This document shows, in pieces, positions 46,076-55,453 of a stretch of 64,000 nucleotides of DNA. The stretch comes from Deferribacteres bacterium (lineage in GTDB: Bacteria > Zhuqueibacterota > Zhuqueibacteria > Zhuqueibacterales > Geothermadaptataceae): the NCBI GenBank assembly GCA_020633675.1, contig JACKDE010000004.1, forward strand, positions 1-64,000. Reading direction: 5' to 3'. The position numbers were made by a program, and so were the translations under genes. The notes under the pieces are model-generated. The model saw only the letters and a program-made list of their open reading frames with translations. It had not been told where the DNA came from and searched no databases. The first letter of the stretch is position 1; every line of letters starts with the position of its first letter.

Positions 46076-47257
46076 CTAATTCTGTCCTTTTTGCTGCTGC
46101 TTGCGCTTGGATTCGCCTTCGAGAATCTGGCGCAATCTTTCCAGTTCGCGCTCAGCTTTCCGGCGTTCTTCTTTAATCCGTTCAAGTTCATCTTCGGCGG
46201 CTTCGGTCTCACGCTGTTCTTTAATGATCTGCTCGAAAAGCTCACGGCGTGTCTCCGCTTTGCGCATTAAAATATCACGTTCGTTAGCGGCATAGATGGT
46301 GGTCGGCAACAAAGTCCAGCGCGTGCCCAGACTGATGCGCCAGTCCGGATAATTCGGAATGCCGGTGTATTGCGGCACAGCACCATAAACTGTGTTGTCT
46401 ATATTGCCCGAAACGCGAATATCGAAACTCATATCGAGAGAGAGCCAACGATAGGCTTTGTAGCGCACTTTAGGAGTCAGGTAAGTGTAGTTTTCGCGGC
46501 TGTAGGCCGTCGTTGGCGGGCGTTGGATGAACGCATTGCCGTATAACTCGAGCGAAAAATCGAATTTATCGCTGGGAATCACCGCGCCGATGCCATACAA
46601 AAACTCCTGGGATGGCGAGGTCACGCGAATCAAATCTTTCAACGGATCGATTTCAGAGAGTTGCTCTCCGACATCGTTGTGGTTCCAATAGCCGAAATTG
46701 AGATGAAAGCTGGTACCATCGTCCGGGTAAAGCGGATCGAGCGCATAAGAAAAGCGCGAACCAAAGCCGAAGCTGAATTTGCCTGCTTCATAGGGCTCAA
46801 ATGGCAGATTGTGCTTTTTCGCACTCGGGAACCGGGCCGACACATCGAATCCATATTTAAAGCTGCCACCACTTCGCCCTAAAGAGCCAACTTTGAGCGA
46901 TAGAAAAATGTCATCGATGAGATTGTAGCCTCGACCAGGCTTGTGATTATCCTGGTAAATAATCGGACTGAACGCCAGTTCGAAATGGCGACTGATGCCA
47001 TAATTGAAGGCGGCACCGCCCTGGATATCCCAGAAAGTTGCCGCGCTGGCAATGTTGTTGTTGACACTGACATTGCTGACCTTGCCAAAGAAGCGTGTGT
47101 GTGCATAAAAAATCAGATAACCCGGATCGAGATTCCAGGCGGAGCGCACGTATGTCAGACCTCGGCCGCCATTCTGCTGTGCCAGTGCTGCATCCGGCTG
47201 CTGCCCCAATAGCGCCGCCAAAGCCAATCCAAAGAATATCGTTCTTCTGGTTTTCAT
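46076..47257 (-). CDS. Putative outer-membrane protein with coiled-coil tail
   Basis: A 393-residue protein: signal peptide ending at ALAQQ, then about 300 residues of alternating beta-strand pattern (GYLIFYAHTRFFGKVSN, GFDVSARFPSAKKHN, SFHLNFGYWNHNDVG, ISLGTRWTLLPTTIY) as in beta-barrel proteins, and a C-terminal 80-residue charged helix (RRELFEQIIKEQRETEAAED, ERIKEERRKAEREL) that is probably a coiled coil reaching into the periplasm. GGAGG precedes ATG at 47257; earlier in-frame starts lack support. Single gene with its own terminator. Function unknown; a porin-like or surface-scaffold role is a guess. Confidence 0.8.
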   Translation of the reverse strand: MKTRRTIFFGLALAALLGQQPDAALAQQNGGRGLTYVRSAWNLDPGYLIFYAHTRFFGKVSNVSVNNNIASAATFWDIQGGAAFNYGISRHFELAFSPIIYQDNHKPGRGYNLIDDIFLSLKVGSLGRSGGSFKYGFDVSARFPSAKKHNLPFEPYEAGKFSFGFGSRFSYALDPLYPDDGTSFHLNFGYWNHNDVGEQLSEIDPLKDLIRVTSPSQEFLYGIGAVIPSDKFDFSLELYGNAFIQRPPTTAYSRENYTYLTPKVRYKAYRWLSLDMSFDIRVSGNIDNTVYGAVPQYTGIPNYPDWRISLGTRWTLLPTTIYAANERDILMRKAETRRELFEQIIKEQRETEAAEDELERIKEERRKAERELERLRQILEGESKRKQQQKGQN

Positions 47258-47769
47258 ATTAAAAGCCTCCAAAACCTGTTTAACCCTCCGTGTTATCATT
47301 TTTTTTAAACATCCGTGTTTTTGCTTCGAGGGCATCGGGTTACAGCTCCGTGAATACATAGATCCATTCAATTGTTGCCTGTCTGCTTCTTGCGGCTGCT
47401 TTTGCACAATATGGGCTTGGAACACTTCTTCTCAATTGGATCGTGTTTTTAGAAATACCCGGAGGTGGGATGAATCTATCGTTGAAGGGAAGGTATAACC
47501 TGGTCACTCATCACTCCTTGAGAAAAAGCGCGTTCACGATTACATCCTATAATGCGCAATCGGTAAAAAATGGCTTTCCATTTTTCAACAACAAACTATG
47601 AAAAACAGCTCTATCCGCTTGCAAGCACGTTTATTTTCTTGGGATTTCAAACAAAAAATACAGCCAAATTTTTAACAAATCTGTCTTTCCCGATCAATCT
47701 TCATGTTACCTTCACCAGCAAGTTTTCGCAGAAAATTATATCAATCTTTGCGAAAAATCTGCGAATTTT
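47258..47769. other. AT-rich spacer
   Basis: A 512-base stretch without a credible gene. Near the right end an 8-base inverted repeat (TTCGCAGA 47725-47732, TCTGCGAA 47758-47765) lies just downstream of the histidine-kinase-like gene and could weakly terminate it. A 73-codon frame on the plus strand has no binding site or motif. The promoter for the outer-membrane protein gene must lie here, but I see no convincing hexamers. Confidence 0.45.
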
Positions 47770-48930
47770 TCAAATGCTGCCAGTCTGGTGATTTGCAACG
47801 TTAAAAACAGCTTCAAAAATATTGCCGTGTTCGGCGCTCATGGACAATTCCAGGCCTGCCTGCTGCACTTGCAGCAGCTTTTTGCTGATAAAGAGTCCCA
47901 GCAAACAGCCCGGGCTGAGCCTGGCATCATCCTGAAACAATTCGAAGCTTCTTTCCAGTTCGGTGATACTCACGACCGGGCCTCTGGTTTTAAATGCAAT
48001 CCGCACCTGCCGCAAGTCGTCGCAATAGCTGGTTCGAATACGCGGTACGCCATCATCTCCCGCCAGTTCATCCGACACAAAAATCAAATTCTGAAAAATG
48101 GAGGCCAACAAGAATGGGTCCGCCAAAATGGCTGGTAGCGCATCCTGCAAATAGAGGCTGAGCGCAACGGCGCGGCCGCGTTCCTGTTCGCACTGATCGA
48201 TGGCATCCAACAATACATCATTGAGATTCACCTGTACAAAGTTGGGGACCGAGTGCTTTGCCAATGCGACCAAATTGTGGGCCAGAGATGAGATGCGATA
48301 GATTTGCCGAACGATCCCCGTGAGCTGAGCGTCTATGCGACGATCCAGGCTTTCGCCAAGCAATTGCATCATCTGATCGACGTGTTTATAAACGCAATTC
48401 AAAGGGAACGCCAATTCTTGTGAAACGGTCAGGATCAAATCGCCAATACTGCTCGCCTGCTGCGGTTGCGGTATCTGAGATGTTTTCGGTGCATTTACTG
48501 TGTTTGAGTGAATTGTGACAATGACGAAGGGTCTTCCGCCAGACTTCCCGTGCACAGCAATTTCAAACGCACACGCACCGATGCGTTCGAGATTTAGACG
48601 CCCCCGAACCATTTCACCTTTTCGCACCGCAAGGTCGATGTGGCGTGCAATGGAGCTGCCTGCCGGAAGGACACGCTGTATCTGTTTGCCGATCGCCAAC
48701 GCTGCGTCGGTGGTCAGCAGGCGCGACATTCGTGCATTATAATAAAGGACGTGAGCGTTTTCATCTGTAATGCAAATCGCTTCTTGCGCTGTTTCAAAAA
48801 TCGCGTTAAGAAACGATGGCGTCTCGTGCTGCGCGTGGTTCTCGCCTTCATCGATGGCCGGTTCAAAGGTTTCAATTTTGCTGAGTTGGGGGGAGACAAT
48901 TACAGGTTTAGGTACACTTTCAGACTTCAG
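47770..48930 (-). CDS. PAS-containing degenerate histidine-kinase-like protein (CTG start?)
   Basis: A 386-residue cytoplasmic protein if it starts at CTG 48930. The frame stays open to a stop at 48967, and the extra 67 codons before the first ATG (48729) encode the first half of a PAS domain (FLNAIFETAQEAICITDENA, HVLYYNAR) that the ATG start would cut off. No ATG, GTG or TTG is in frame there, but CTG lies seven bases after a perfect AAGGAG. The dimerisation helix reads SQELAFPLN, with Gln at the phospho-acceptor histidine; the N-box and first glycine box are weak. It is likely a sensor without autokinase activity. Confidence 0.7.
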   Translation of the reverse strand: MKSESVPKPVIVSPQLSKIETFEPAIDEGENHAQHETPSFLNAIFETAQEAICITDENAHVLYYNARMSRLLTTDAALAIGKQIQRVLPAGSSIARHIDLAVRKGEMVRGRLNLERIGACAFEIAVHGKSGGRPFVIVTIHSNTVNAPKTSQIPQPQQASSIGDLILTVSQELAFPLNCVYKHVDQMMQLLGESLDRRIDAQLTGIVRQIYRISSLAHNLVALAKHSVPNFVQVNLNDVLLDAIDQCEQERGRAVALSLYLQDALPAILADPFLLASIFQNLIFVSDELAGDDGVPRIRTSYCDDLRQVRIAFKTRGPVVSITELERSFELFQDDARLSPGCLLGLFISKKLLQVQQAGLELSMSAEHGNIFEAVFNVANHQTGSI

Positions 48931-48937
48931 TTGCCTT

Positions 48938-48943
48938 CTCCTT
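48938..48943 (-). promoter_or_regulatory. Shine-Dalgarno supporting the CTG start
   Basis: AAGGAG on the minus strand, seven bases before CTG 48928-48930. It lies inside the open frame, where chance would rarely place it. Confidence 0.5.
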
Positions 48944-49179
48944 ATGATGCACGTGCGCCAGAGTCCTCAAATTAGCGTACGGATTTTGGCCAGGAACCGA
49001 TTGGATCGGTATATGGCTCTCAGAAAGTCAATCCATTGACAGCTTCCAAAATTTGGAATGTGAATTTTAGCCCTGTACTGTTATGATAAACAAAAAAAAT
49101 GCCAGTTTATCAGGGGATAATTTAGGAGAGAAAGTGCAGGTGTTATTGCTTAAATGATAGGAATCCGGAGCAGACAGGC

Positions 49180-49214
49180 TGTTTCAGGCAGAAACACAGC
49201 CTCATTATGAGGCT
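49180..49214 (-). terminator. Tandem hairpins at the end of the cdaA operon
   Basis: Two back-to-back palindromes: AGCCTCATTATGAGGCT (49198-49214), overlapping the cdaA stop, and TGTTTCAGGCAGAAACA (49180-49196). Stems are 7-8 and 6 bases. No U-run follows, so they may be RNA-stabilising or rho-related ends rather than classic terminators. Confidence 0.4.
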
Positions 49215-49998
49215 AATTTTCGGTGGTGACATTGAGCGCGCCATACAACGTTTTGCGCAATGTCTCAATCGACACATCCCGCGTGAGCTCGCCATTCATG
49301 GCGATGCTGACCGTACCGCGTTCTTCTGAAACGACGATGACCAGCGCATCTGATTCTTCCGACATGCCGAGGCCGGCGCGGTGACGCGTACCAAGATCGG
49401 GATCGATTTTTTCATCCTGGGTAAGCGGCAAAATGCATTTGGCCGCTTCGATGACCTCATCCTGAATCACGACCGCACCATCGTGCAGCGGCGAGCGTGG
49501 ATTAAATATGGACACGATCAATTGTGCGCTTACTTCTGCCTGCAAGCGCACGCCTGTCTCGACAACGCTTTTCATACCGGTATTGCGGATCAGCACGATC
49601 AGCCCGCCATAGCTGTGTTTCGCCAGGATGCCGACACCCTTGATCAATTCATCGATGACATGCGATTGGGTGACTTTAAAAAAGAAACGGATGATGCGGC
49701 TTTGGCCAAGGTGGGTGAGCATACGGCGAAGCTCAGGCTGAAAGATAATCACAAACGCGATCAGCCACACTGTGCGCAAATTTTGGAATAGCCAACTCAT
49801 CGCGACCATGTTGAAAAGCTGGGCCAGCAGCGATACCAGCAAAATCAAAATCAGGCCGACGGCCATTTGCGCGGCGCGTGAACCTCGTAAAAAAAAATAG
49901 AGTTTATACAGGACAAAGGCAACCACCAAGATGTCCAGTATATCGAAAATGGTAACTTTGATGAAAAATAAGTTGAATAACTCAAAAGACGAGGTCAT
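49213..49998 (-). CDS. cdaA: Diadenylate cyclase CdaA
   Basis: Membrane enzyme that makes the second messenger c-di-AMP from two ATP. The 261-residue product has three N-terminal membrane helices, then a DAC catalytic domain with D173-G174-A175 (LHDGAVVI) and R205-H206-R207 (GTRHRAGLG), both needed for activity. Its ATG overlaps the folP stop by four bases (ATGA), so translation is coupled. c-di-AMP commonly controls potassium transport and wall homeostasis; the Kef-like antiporter at 31483 is a possible target. Confidence 0.97.
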   Translation of the reverse strand: MTSSFELFNLFFIKVTIFDILDILVVAFVLYKLYFFLRGSRAAQMAVGLILILLVSLLAQLFNMVAMSWLFQNLRTVWLIAFVIIFQPELRRMLTHLGQSRIIRFFFKVTQSHVIDELIKGVGILAKHSYGGLIVLIRNTGMKSVVETGVRLQAEVSAQLIVSIFNPRSPLHDGAVVIQDEVIEAAKCILPLTQDEKIDPDLGTRHRAGLGMSEESDALVIVVSEERGTVSIAMNGELTRDVSIETLRKTLYGALNVTTEN

Positions 49999-51209
49999 TC
50001 ACCTAAATCCTGTTCATCCAGTACAACATTGCCGCAGATCAAATCTGCGATTTGCACAACACGCAGCATTTCTTTGACATCGTGTACGCGCACGAGTTGG
50101 CAGCCGCCGGACACTGCCGCAGATACCGCTGCTGCCGTCCCTTCCAAACGTTCTTCGACAGGCAGATTGAGAATTTTGCCGATAAAGCTTTTTCGCGATG
50201 GCCCGACCAGCAAAGGGCATCCCAATCCTTTTAACTCTGGCAGACGCTGCAAAATCTCATAATTATCCCATAGTCGCTTGCCGAAACCAAGCCCCGGATC
50301 CAGAATGATGCGAGAGCGCTCGATGCCAGCCTGTTCCGCTTTGGCGATGCTTTCATCAAAAAATCGATACAATTCGTCCATTAAATTATCATAGTGCGGG
50401 TTGACCTGCATATCGGTCGGCCGTCCCTTGATATGCATTACGACAATCGGCACGCCATAGTGGGCAACCACTTCCAGCAAGTGAGGATCGAACTGCAAGC
50501 CGCTGATGTCGTTTATAATCGTTGCACCCGCCTGAATCGCTGCTTCAGCAACAGGCGCTTTGTAGGTATCCACAGATATCGGAATTTTAATCTCGCCGGC
50601 GAGTGCTTCAATAACCGGGATTACCCGTGCCAACTCATCCGCTTCTGTAACGGGGGCCGCGCCAGGCCGGGTTGACTCGCCGCCAACATCGATGATGTCC
50701 GCACCTTCTTCTTCCATCTGAAAACCGCGCTCGACTGCGGCCTCTTTGCCTGCAAACCGACCGCCATCAAAAAAAGAATCCGGTGTGATGTTGAGTACAC
50801 CCATCAGCCGTGTTGGTCCGCCGAAATTGAACGCATAGCGCTCGCTGACCATTTCATAAACGTGGCGCAACTGGCGCTCAAGGAAGCCTCGCAATTCTGA
50901 AACAAACCGCTCTTCTTCCTTAAATAGATAGGATTGTGCGCGACTCCAGTCAATGAACGTATCTTGATCGGCAAAGAGATAAATGGCATCGCCGCCATGT
51001 ACAAAACAGCGTACGCCACGCATCGAACATGCCGATACAAAATCCGACCCGATCTGGCCATTGCGGGCCGTGACTTTGAGCGAGAACGGGAACTGCTTAT
51101 GCAATTTCTCCACGCTCTCAACCAGGCTTGTGCCGGAGTTCCCAAGCTCGCTTACCACCGTGCGCCGATTGGGTAAATGCAATTTTCTGAGCAAATAATG
51201 CGTTTTCAT
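49995..51209 (-). CDS. folP: Dihydropteroate synthase with N-terminal extension
   Basis: Condenses 6-hydroxymethyl-dihydropterin diphosphate with p-aminobenzoate in folate synthesis. The TIM-barrel begins near residue 133 with LMGVLNITPDSFFDGG, followed by DVGGESTRPGA, NDISGL and the late GPSRKSFIG and RVHDVKE blocks, all conserved. The first ~130 residues are an added region (404 residues in total versus about 270-290 for the minimal enzyme) also seen in some Bacteroidota-like and Gram-positive relatives. Its ATG directly follows the TAA of the TPR gene. Confidence 0.95.
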   Translation of the reverse strand: MKTHYLLRKLHLPNRRTVVSELGNSGTSLVESVEKLHKQFPFSLKVTARNGQIGSDFVSACSMRGVRCFVHGGDAIYLFADQDTFIDWSRAQSYLFKEEERFVSELRGFLERQLRHVYEMVSERYAFNFGGPTRLMGVLNITPDSFFDGGRFAGKEAAVERGFQMEEEGADIIDVGGESTRPGAAPVTEADELARVIPVIEALAGEIKIPISVDTYKAPVAEAAIQAGATIINDISGLQFDPHLLEVVAHYGVPIVVMHIKGRPTDMQVNPHYDNLMDELYRFFDESIAKAEQAGIERSRIILDPGLGFGKRLWDNYEILQRLPELKGLGCPLLVGPSRKSFIGKILNLPVEERLEGTAAAVSAAVSGGCQLVRVHDVKEMLRVVQIADLICGNVVLDEQDLGE

Positions 51210-52796
51210 TTATTCGAGAACCTTTCCTGTACTGTCGATTTTACCAAGCATGAGCATCAGTTCAAACAAGTGTCTGCGCGCTTCTTCCGCATATGCATCA
51301 TCTTCACCGTTGCGTAATCGAATGCGTTCACGTAGTTGGGCAATCGCTTCCGGATAATTGTTTTGCCTTTCAGCGATTTTGGCAAGATATAAGCGGCTAT
51401 CCCGATGATGACCAATCTTGATGGCTTTTTCGAAAAAACGCTTGGCGGTCAGCGTATCGGTGCTGTTAAAATAATAAATGCCGAGATTATAGTATGCATC
51501 TGCGTCTGTTGGATCATGCTGCAAAATTTTTTCGTAAGTGGCAAACAGCTTTTCTGTCAGGCCACGCATGACATAGATTTCACCAAGCGCGCGCATCAGC
51601 TGCAGATTTTCCGGAAAGATTGCGTGGTAGCGCTCAAGCAATTTTTGCCCCTGCTCTGTCTGCTTCAAAACAATGTACACGCCAGCTAAATCGACCACCA
51701 CATCAATGTTCGCCGGGTTACAGCGCAACGCATAGCGATACACTTCCACTTCGTTTAAAAAGCCGAGCTGCCGGTAGCGGGAGTAATGCAGCTTTGCAAG
51801 CAGGCTGTACATTTCGCTGTCATCAAATGCACTGTGTCGCAAAGCGCGCAAGGTATAAAGCGCTGCGTCGTTGAACTTCTCCCGCCAGTAAAAGGCTTTG
51901 CCAGCAAGGATAGCAAGCGGTGCATAGCTGGAGTCGCGATCACTTGCCATAGCGAGCCGCAGACTCAAGCGCCGCAAAGCCTGGTCGCGTTCTTTTTTGC
52001 TCTTTGCTTGCAGTTCGCGATCGGCCAACTCGAGCATGGCAAAATTCAACAAAGCATCGACACTGCTTGAATCTTGCGACAATTGCTTCATGGCCAGTTG
52101 TTTTGCTTGCTGGTGTTGATTGCCAAGTATTGCCAGTCGCGTTTTATAGTAACCAACCGGCTTTTGTGACAAATCCAACTGGCCTGGAACCAGCCCTCCA
52201 AGAGCCTGAGCAATGCCCGCAACCAATTGCCGCGATGCTGAAACCAGTCCGCCTTTATGCCAGGCAAGCCGCATTTGCCGAAAAGGCTCGCTCCGATTTG
52301 CTTGATATAAGCTGCATTGGGCATATGTGCTGTCGCCAGCTCGCTGCAAGCTACCGATAAGAAAATAGGGAAAACCCGTTGCCAAAGCGATACGCTTCAA
52401 ATAGTGTACATTCGCCAAGGAGTCGGGATTGAGCGGCTTGTAGAGCGCAAGAATCGGATAGGCATGCAAGTCTCCACTCTGATTTGCATTGAACGCCGAA
52501 GCTGTCAATTCAGCCAGCGCCAATCCTTCCGGCTGCAATTCTGCTTGTTGCTCACCTTCGAAAACCGGCATGGCAAAAATGGCAATCCGGTTCGATAGGG
52601 GTGCTTTCTCACCTTGATGCCAAAAATCCAATCCCCAACCAAAGAACAAGGCCAAAAAAGAAATGGCAGCAATGCTTGCTACCATTCTCTTCTTGTTTAA
52701 AAATGTGATGTGCCGACGCATATTCCACAAAATGAGCAGAGCGGTGAACCAAAGGATCAGGATAAATATTTGGTTTTCACTGATTGTGGAAAACAT
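51210..52796 (-). CDS. Membrane TPR protein
   Basis: A 528-residue protein with two N-terminal hydrophobic helices (FILILWFTALLILW and VASIAAISFLALFFGWGL), a soluble region with NRIAIFAMPVFEGEQQAE reminiscent of adenylate-cyclase-associated TPR proteins, and a C-terminal TPR array (LFATYEKILQHDPTDADAYY, YFNSTDTLTAKRFFEKAI). The repeats would be extracytoplasmic or cytoplasmic depending on topology, which I cannot settle. It lies between ftsH and folP; FtsH partners are often membrane-bound, but no link is shown. Confidence 0.82.
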   Translation of the reverse strand: MFSTISENQIFILILWFTALLILWNMRRHITFLNKKRMVASIAAISFLALFFGWGLDFWHQGEKAPLSNRIAIFAMPVFEGEQQAELQPEGLALAELTASAFNANQSGDLHAYPILALYKPLNPDSLANVHYLKRIALATGFPYFLIGSLQRAGDSTYAQCSLYQANRSEPFRQMRLAWHKGGLVSASRQLVAGIAQALGGLVPGQLDLSQKPVGYYKTRLAILGNQHQQAKQLAMKQLSQDSSSVDALLNFAMLELADRELQAKSKKERDQALRRLSLRLAMASDRDSSYAPLAILAGKAFYWREKFNDAALYTLRALRHSAFDDSEMYSLLAKLHYSRYRQLGFLNEVEVYRYALRCNPANIDVVVDLAGVYIVLKQTEQGQKLLERYHAIFPENLQLMRALGEIYVMRGLTEKLFATYEKILQHDPTDADAYYNLGIYYFNSTDTLTAKRFFEKAIKIGHHRDSRLYLAKIAERQNNYPEAIAQLRERIRLRNGEDDAYAEEARRHLFELMLMLGKIDSTGKVLE

Positions 52797-52815
52797 TGCA
52801 CCATTTCGTTAGCGT

Positions 52816-54834
52816 TTACTCATCTTCGCCCTCGGCTGACGATTCCTTGCCGAGTTTGATCTCATTCGGAGTCGGCTCGTCTTTGGCTTCTTCCGAATCA
52901 TCCACATGCTTTTGGGTACCATTGACTTGTTTCTTGGGCGCCAACTCATCACCGTTGATCAGCAAATCAAGCTCATCACCGGAGAGCATTTCGCGATCCA
53001 GCAAAGCTTTGGCAATGCGATGCAGGGAATCGATATTTTCGCGCAAAATATTCTGTGCTTTATCGGAAGAATCCACCACAATTTTTTTCACTTCTGCATC
53101 GATGATCTGTGCAGTTTGTTCACTATAATCGCGGTGGCGAGCAATTTCCCGCCCAAGGAAGATCTCTTCATCTTTTTTGCCAAAAGTCAACGGGCCAAGC
53201 GTATCGCTCATGCCCCATTCGCACACCATTTTGCGCGCCAGTTCTGTCGCACGCTCAAGATCATTGCCAGCACCGGTGGTCAATTCTTTCAGCACCAGCT
53301 TTTCGGCTTCCCGGCCACCCATCAAATGCACCAGCATTGACTCACAGTAAGATTTTGAGTAATTGTGCTTTTCATCAATCGGCAAGCTCATCGTTACACC
53401 AAGCGCGCGCCCACGCGGAATAATCGTCACCTTATGCACCGGGTCCGATTCAGGTGTGAATTTGGCGACAAGCGCGTGACCAGCTTCGTGATAGGCAGTG
53501 ATCCGCTTTTCTTTGTCAGTAATGATCATGCTTTTGCGCTCAGTACCCATCAACACCTTGTCTTTGGCTTCTTCCAAATCGCTCATGTCGACAATACGCT
53601 TATTTTTGCGAGCCGCCAAGAGCGCTGCTTCATTGACCATATTGGCAAGGTCAGCACCCGAAAAGCCCGGTGTGCCCTTGGCTAAAATCTGCAAATTGAC
53701 GTCGCGGGAAATAGCGATATTGCGTGTGTGCACCTTTAAAATACCCTCGCGGCCCCTCACATCCGGACGATCAACGACAATCTGGCGGTCGAAACGGCCG
53801 GGCCGCAGCAGTGCGGAATCGAGCACATCCGGACGGTTGGTAGCGGCAATCAAAATGACGCCTTCGTTGGATTCGAAGCCATCCATTTCCACCAGCAGCT
53901 GGTTCAGGGTTTGTTCACGTTCGTCGTGGCCACCGCCCAAGCCGGCACCGCGGTGACGGCCGACGGCATCTACTTCATCGATAAAAATAATGCAGGGTGC
54001 ATTTTTCTTACCCTGCTCGAACAAATCACGCACACGTGACGCGCCAACACCGACGAACATTTCGACAAAATCGGCACCGGACATGCTGAAAAAAGGCACG
54101 CCTGCTTCGCCAGCCACTGCCTTTGCCAGCAGGGTTTTGCCGGTTCCGGGCGGGCCGAGCAGCAAAGCGCCTTTCGGGATGCGTCCGCCAAGTTTCTGGA
54201 ATTTTTCAGGCTCTTTCAGAAAATCGATGATCTCGCGCAATTCCTGCTTGGCTTCGTCCGCACCAGCAACATCATCAAAGGTGATGCGCGGGCGATTTTC
54301 GGTCAGTAAACGTGCACGCGAACGTCCAAAATTGAAAATACCTCGGGCTCCTCCACCGCCACCCTGCATACGGCGCAGGAAAAACAGCCAAATACCTGCC
54401 AACAAAATCCATGGCAGCAGTTGCAGCATGTATCCCCAAACATCAACGGATTTCTCTTTAAATTCGATTTCATTGACATGCGGACGGAACAACTCGTTGG
54501 CTTCCGAAATGCTCAACCGATCAGGTAGCAGGGTACGAATGCGGGTGACAGTCTGCCCCTTACGGGTTTCCGGAGAAACCAGCACGCCTTCTACCTCCAT
54601 TTCGGTAATTTCAAGCGACTGGATTTTGTTATTGACAAGATATTCATTAAACTCATTGTAATTAATGAGTTCTGCTTGCTGGTTATTTCTGTTGAATTGG
54701 GTGGTGATCCAAATAATCAGGATAAAAATCGCAAGCCAAAAGAGCAGAGTTTTGGTTGCTCGCGACCATTGAAAATTATCGTCGCGCTTGGGATTCTTAT
54801 TCTGATTCTTGGGGTCATTCCTTTTCATGTCCAT
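52816..54834 (-). CDS. ftsH: ATP-dependent zinc metalloprotease FtsH
   Basis: Hexameric membrane AAA+ protease that degrades misfolded membrane proteins and regulators. 672 residues: transmembrane helix (TLLFWLAIFILIIWITTQF), periplasmic domain, second helix (YMLQLLPWILLAGIWLFFL), Walker A GPPGTGKT, Walker B IIFIDEVDAVG, second region of homology RPGRFDRQI, and zinc motif HEAGH with the distant aspartate region. Full length. Start at 54834 or the ATG two codons later. Grouped with tilS and hpt, a common arrangement. Confidence 0.98.
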   Translation of the reverse strand: MDMKRNDPKNQNKNPKRDDNFQWSRATKTLLFWLAIFILIIWITTQFNRNNQQAELINYNEFNEYLVNNKIQSLEITEMEVEGVLVSPETRKGQTVTRIRTLLPDRLSISEANELFRPHVNEIEFKEKSVDVWGYMLQLLPWILLAGIWLFFLRRMQGGGGGARGIFNFGRSRARLLTENRPRITFDDVAGADEAKQELREIIDFLKEPEKFQKLGGRIPKGALLLGPPGTGKTLLAKAVAGEAGVPFFSMSGADFVEMFVGVGASRVRDLFEQGKKNAPCIIFIDEVDAVGRHRGAGLGGGHDEREQTLNQLLVEMDGFESNEGVILIAATNRPDVLDSALLRPGRFDRQIVVDRPDVRGREGILKVHTRNIAISRDVNLQILAKGTPGFSGADLANMVNEAALLAARKNKRIVDMSDLEEAKDKVLMGTERKSMIITDKEKRITAYHEAGHALVAKFTPESDPVHKVTIIPRGRALGVTMSLPIDEKHNYSKSYCESMLVHLMGGREAEKLVLKELTTGAGNDLERATELARKMVCEWGMSDTLGPLTFGKKDEEIFLGREIARHRDYSEQTAQIIDAEVKKIVVDSSDKAQNILRENIDSLHRIAKALLDREMLSGDELDLLINGDELAPKKQVNGTQKHVDDSEEAKDEPTPNEIKLGKESSAEGEDE

Positions 54835-54907
54835 ATTGTTTTCGCCAGAGTTAGAAGGTTAAAAACGATCACGGCTTTGATAAAATTTTCTTTAATGAAA
54901 TGTCGGC

Positions 54908-55453
54908 TCAGGTTTCAACAGCATAAATGTCATGCAAATTCCTGAACCGTTGTGCATAATCGAGGCCATATCCGATGACAAATTTGTTGGGGATACGAAA
55001 ACCAGGATACTCGCACTCATACTCAACCTGAGCTGTCTCTTCTTTAATCAACAAGGAGACGAATTTGAGCGATTTTGGTTGTTTTTTATTCAGCCAGGTT
55101 CGCAAAAAGTAGACAGACAGACCGGAGTCAATAATATCTTCAACGACAAGCACATCCCGGCCTTCCAGAGGGCAATCCGGATGCTTTAAAATTTTTACAT
55201 CACCGGATGATTTGAGCGCGTTGCCGTAGCTCGAAATTTTTAAAAAATCCACTTCGCAATCGACCGATAGCTCCCGCACCAAATCAGCATAGAACAAAAA
55301 GCCGCCGTTCAACACGCAAATCAATACAGGCACAGTATCCGCATAATCTTTTGATATCTGCGCGGCGATTTCCTTGACTTTCATCGCTATCTCGTCACGA
55401 TGCAGCAAAATATTTTCAGAATTTGCAACGCATTGCTTGATTGTTTCGATCAC
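54908..55453 (-). CDS. hpt: Hypoxanthine phosphoribosyltransferase
   Basis: Purine salvage enzyme converting hypoxanthine or guanine plus PRPP to IMP or GMP. 181 residues, with PRPP-binding VVEDIIDSG, the ISSYG loop region and the purine-binding KFVIGYGLDY near the C-terminus. Starts at GTG (55453), which overlaps the tilS stop as GTGA; AGGA lies upstream. The tilS-hpt-ftsH order is widely conserved. Confidence 0.95.
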   Translation of the reverse strand: MIETIKQCVANSENILLHRDEIAMKVKEIAAQISKDYADTVPVLICVLNGGFLFYADLVRELSVDCEVDFLKISSYGNALKSSGDVKILKHPDCPLEGRDVLVVEDIIDSGLSVYFLRTWLNKKQPKSLKFVSLLIKEETAQVEYECEYPGFRIPNKFVIGYGLDYAQRFRNLHDIYAVET

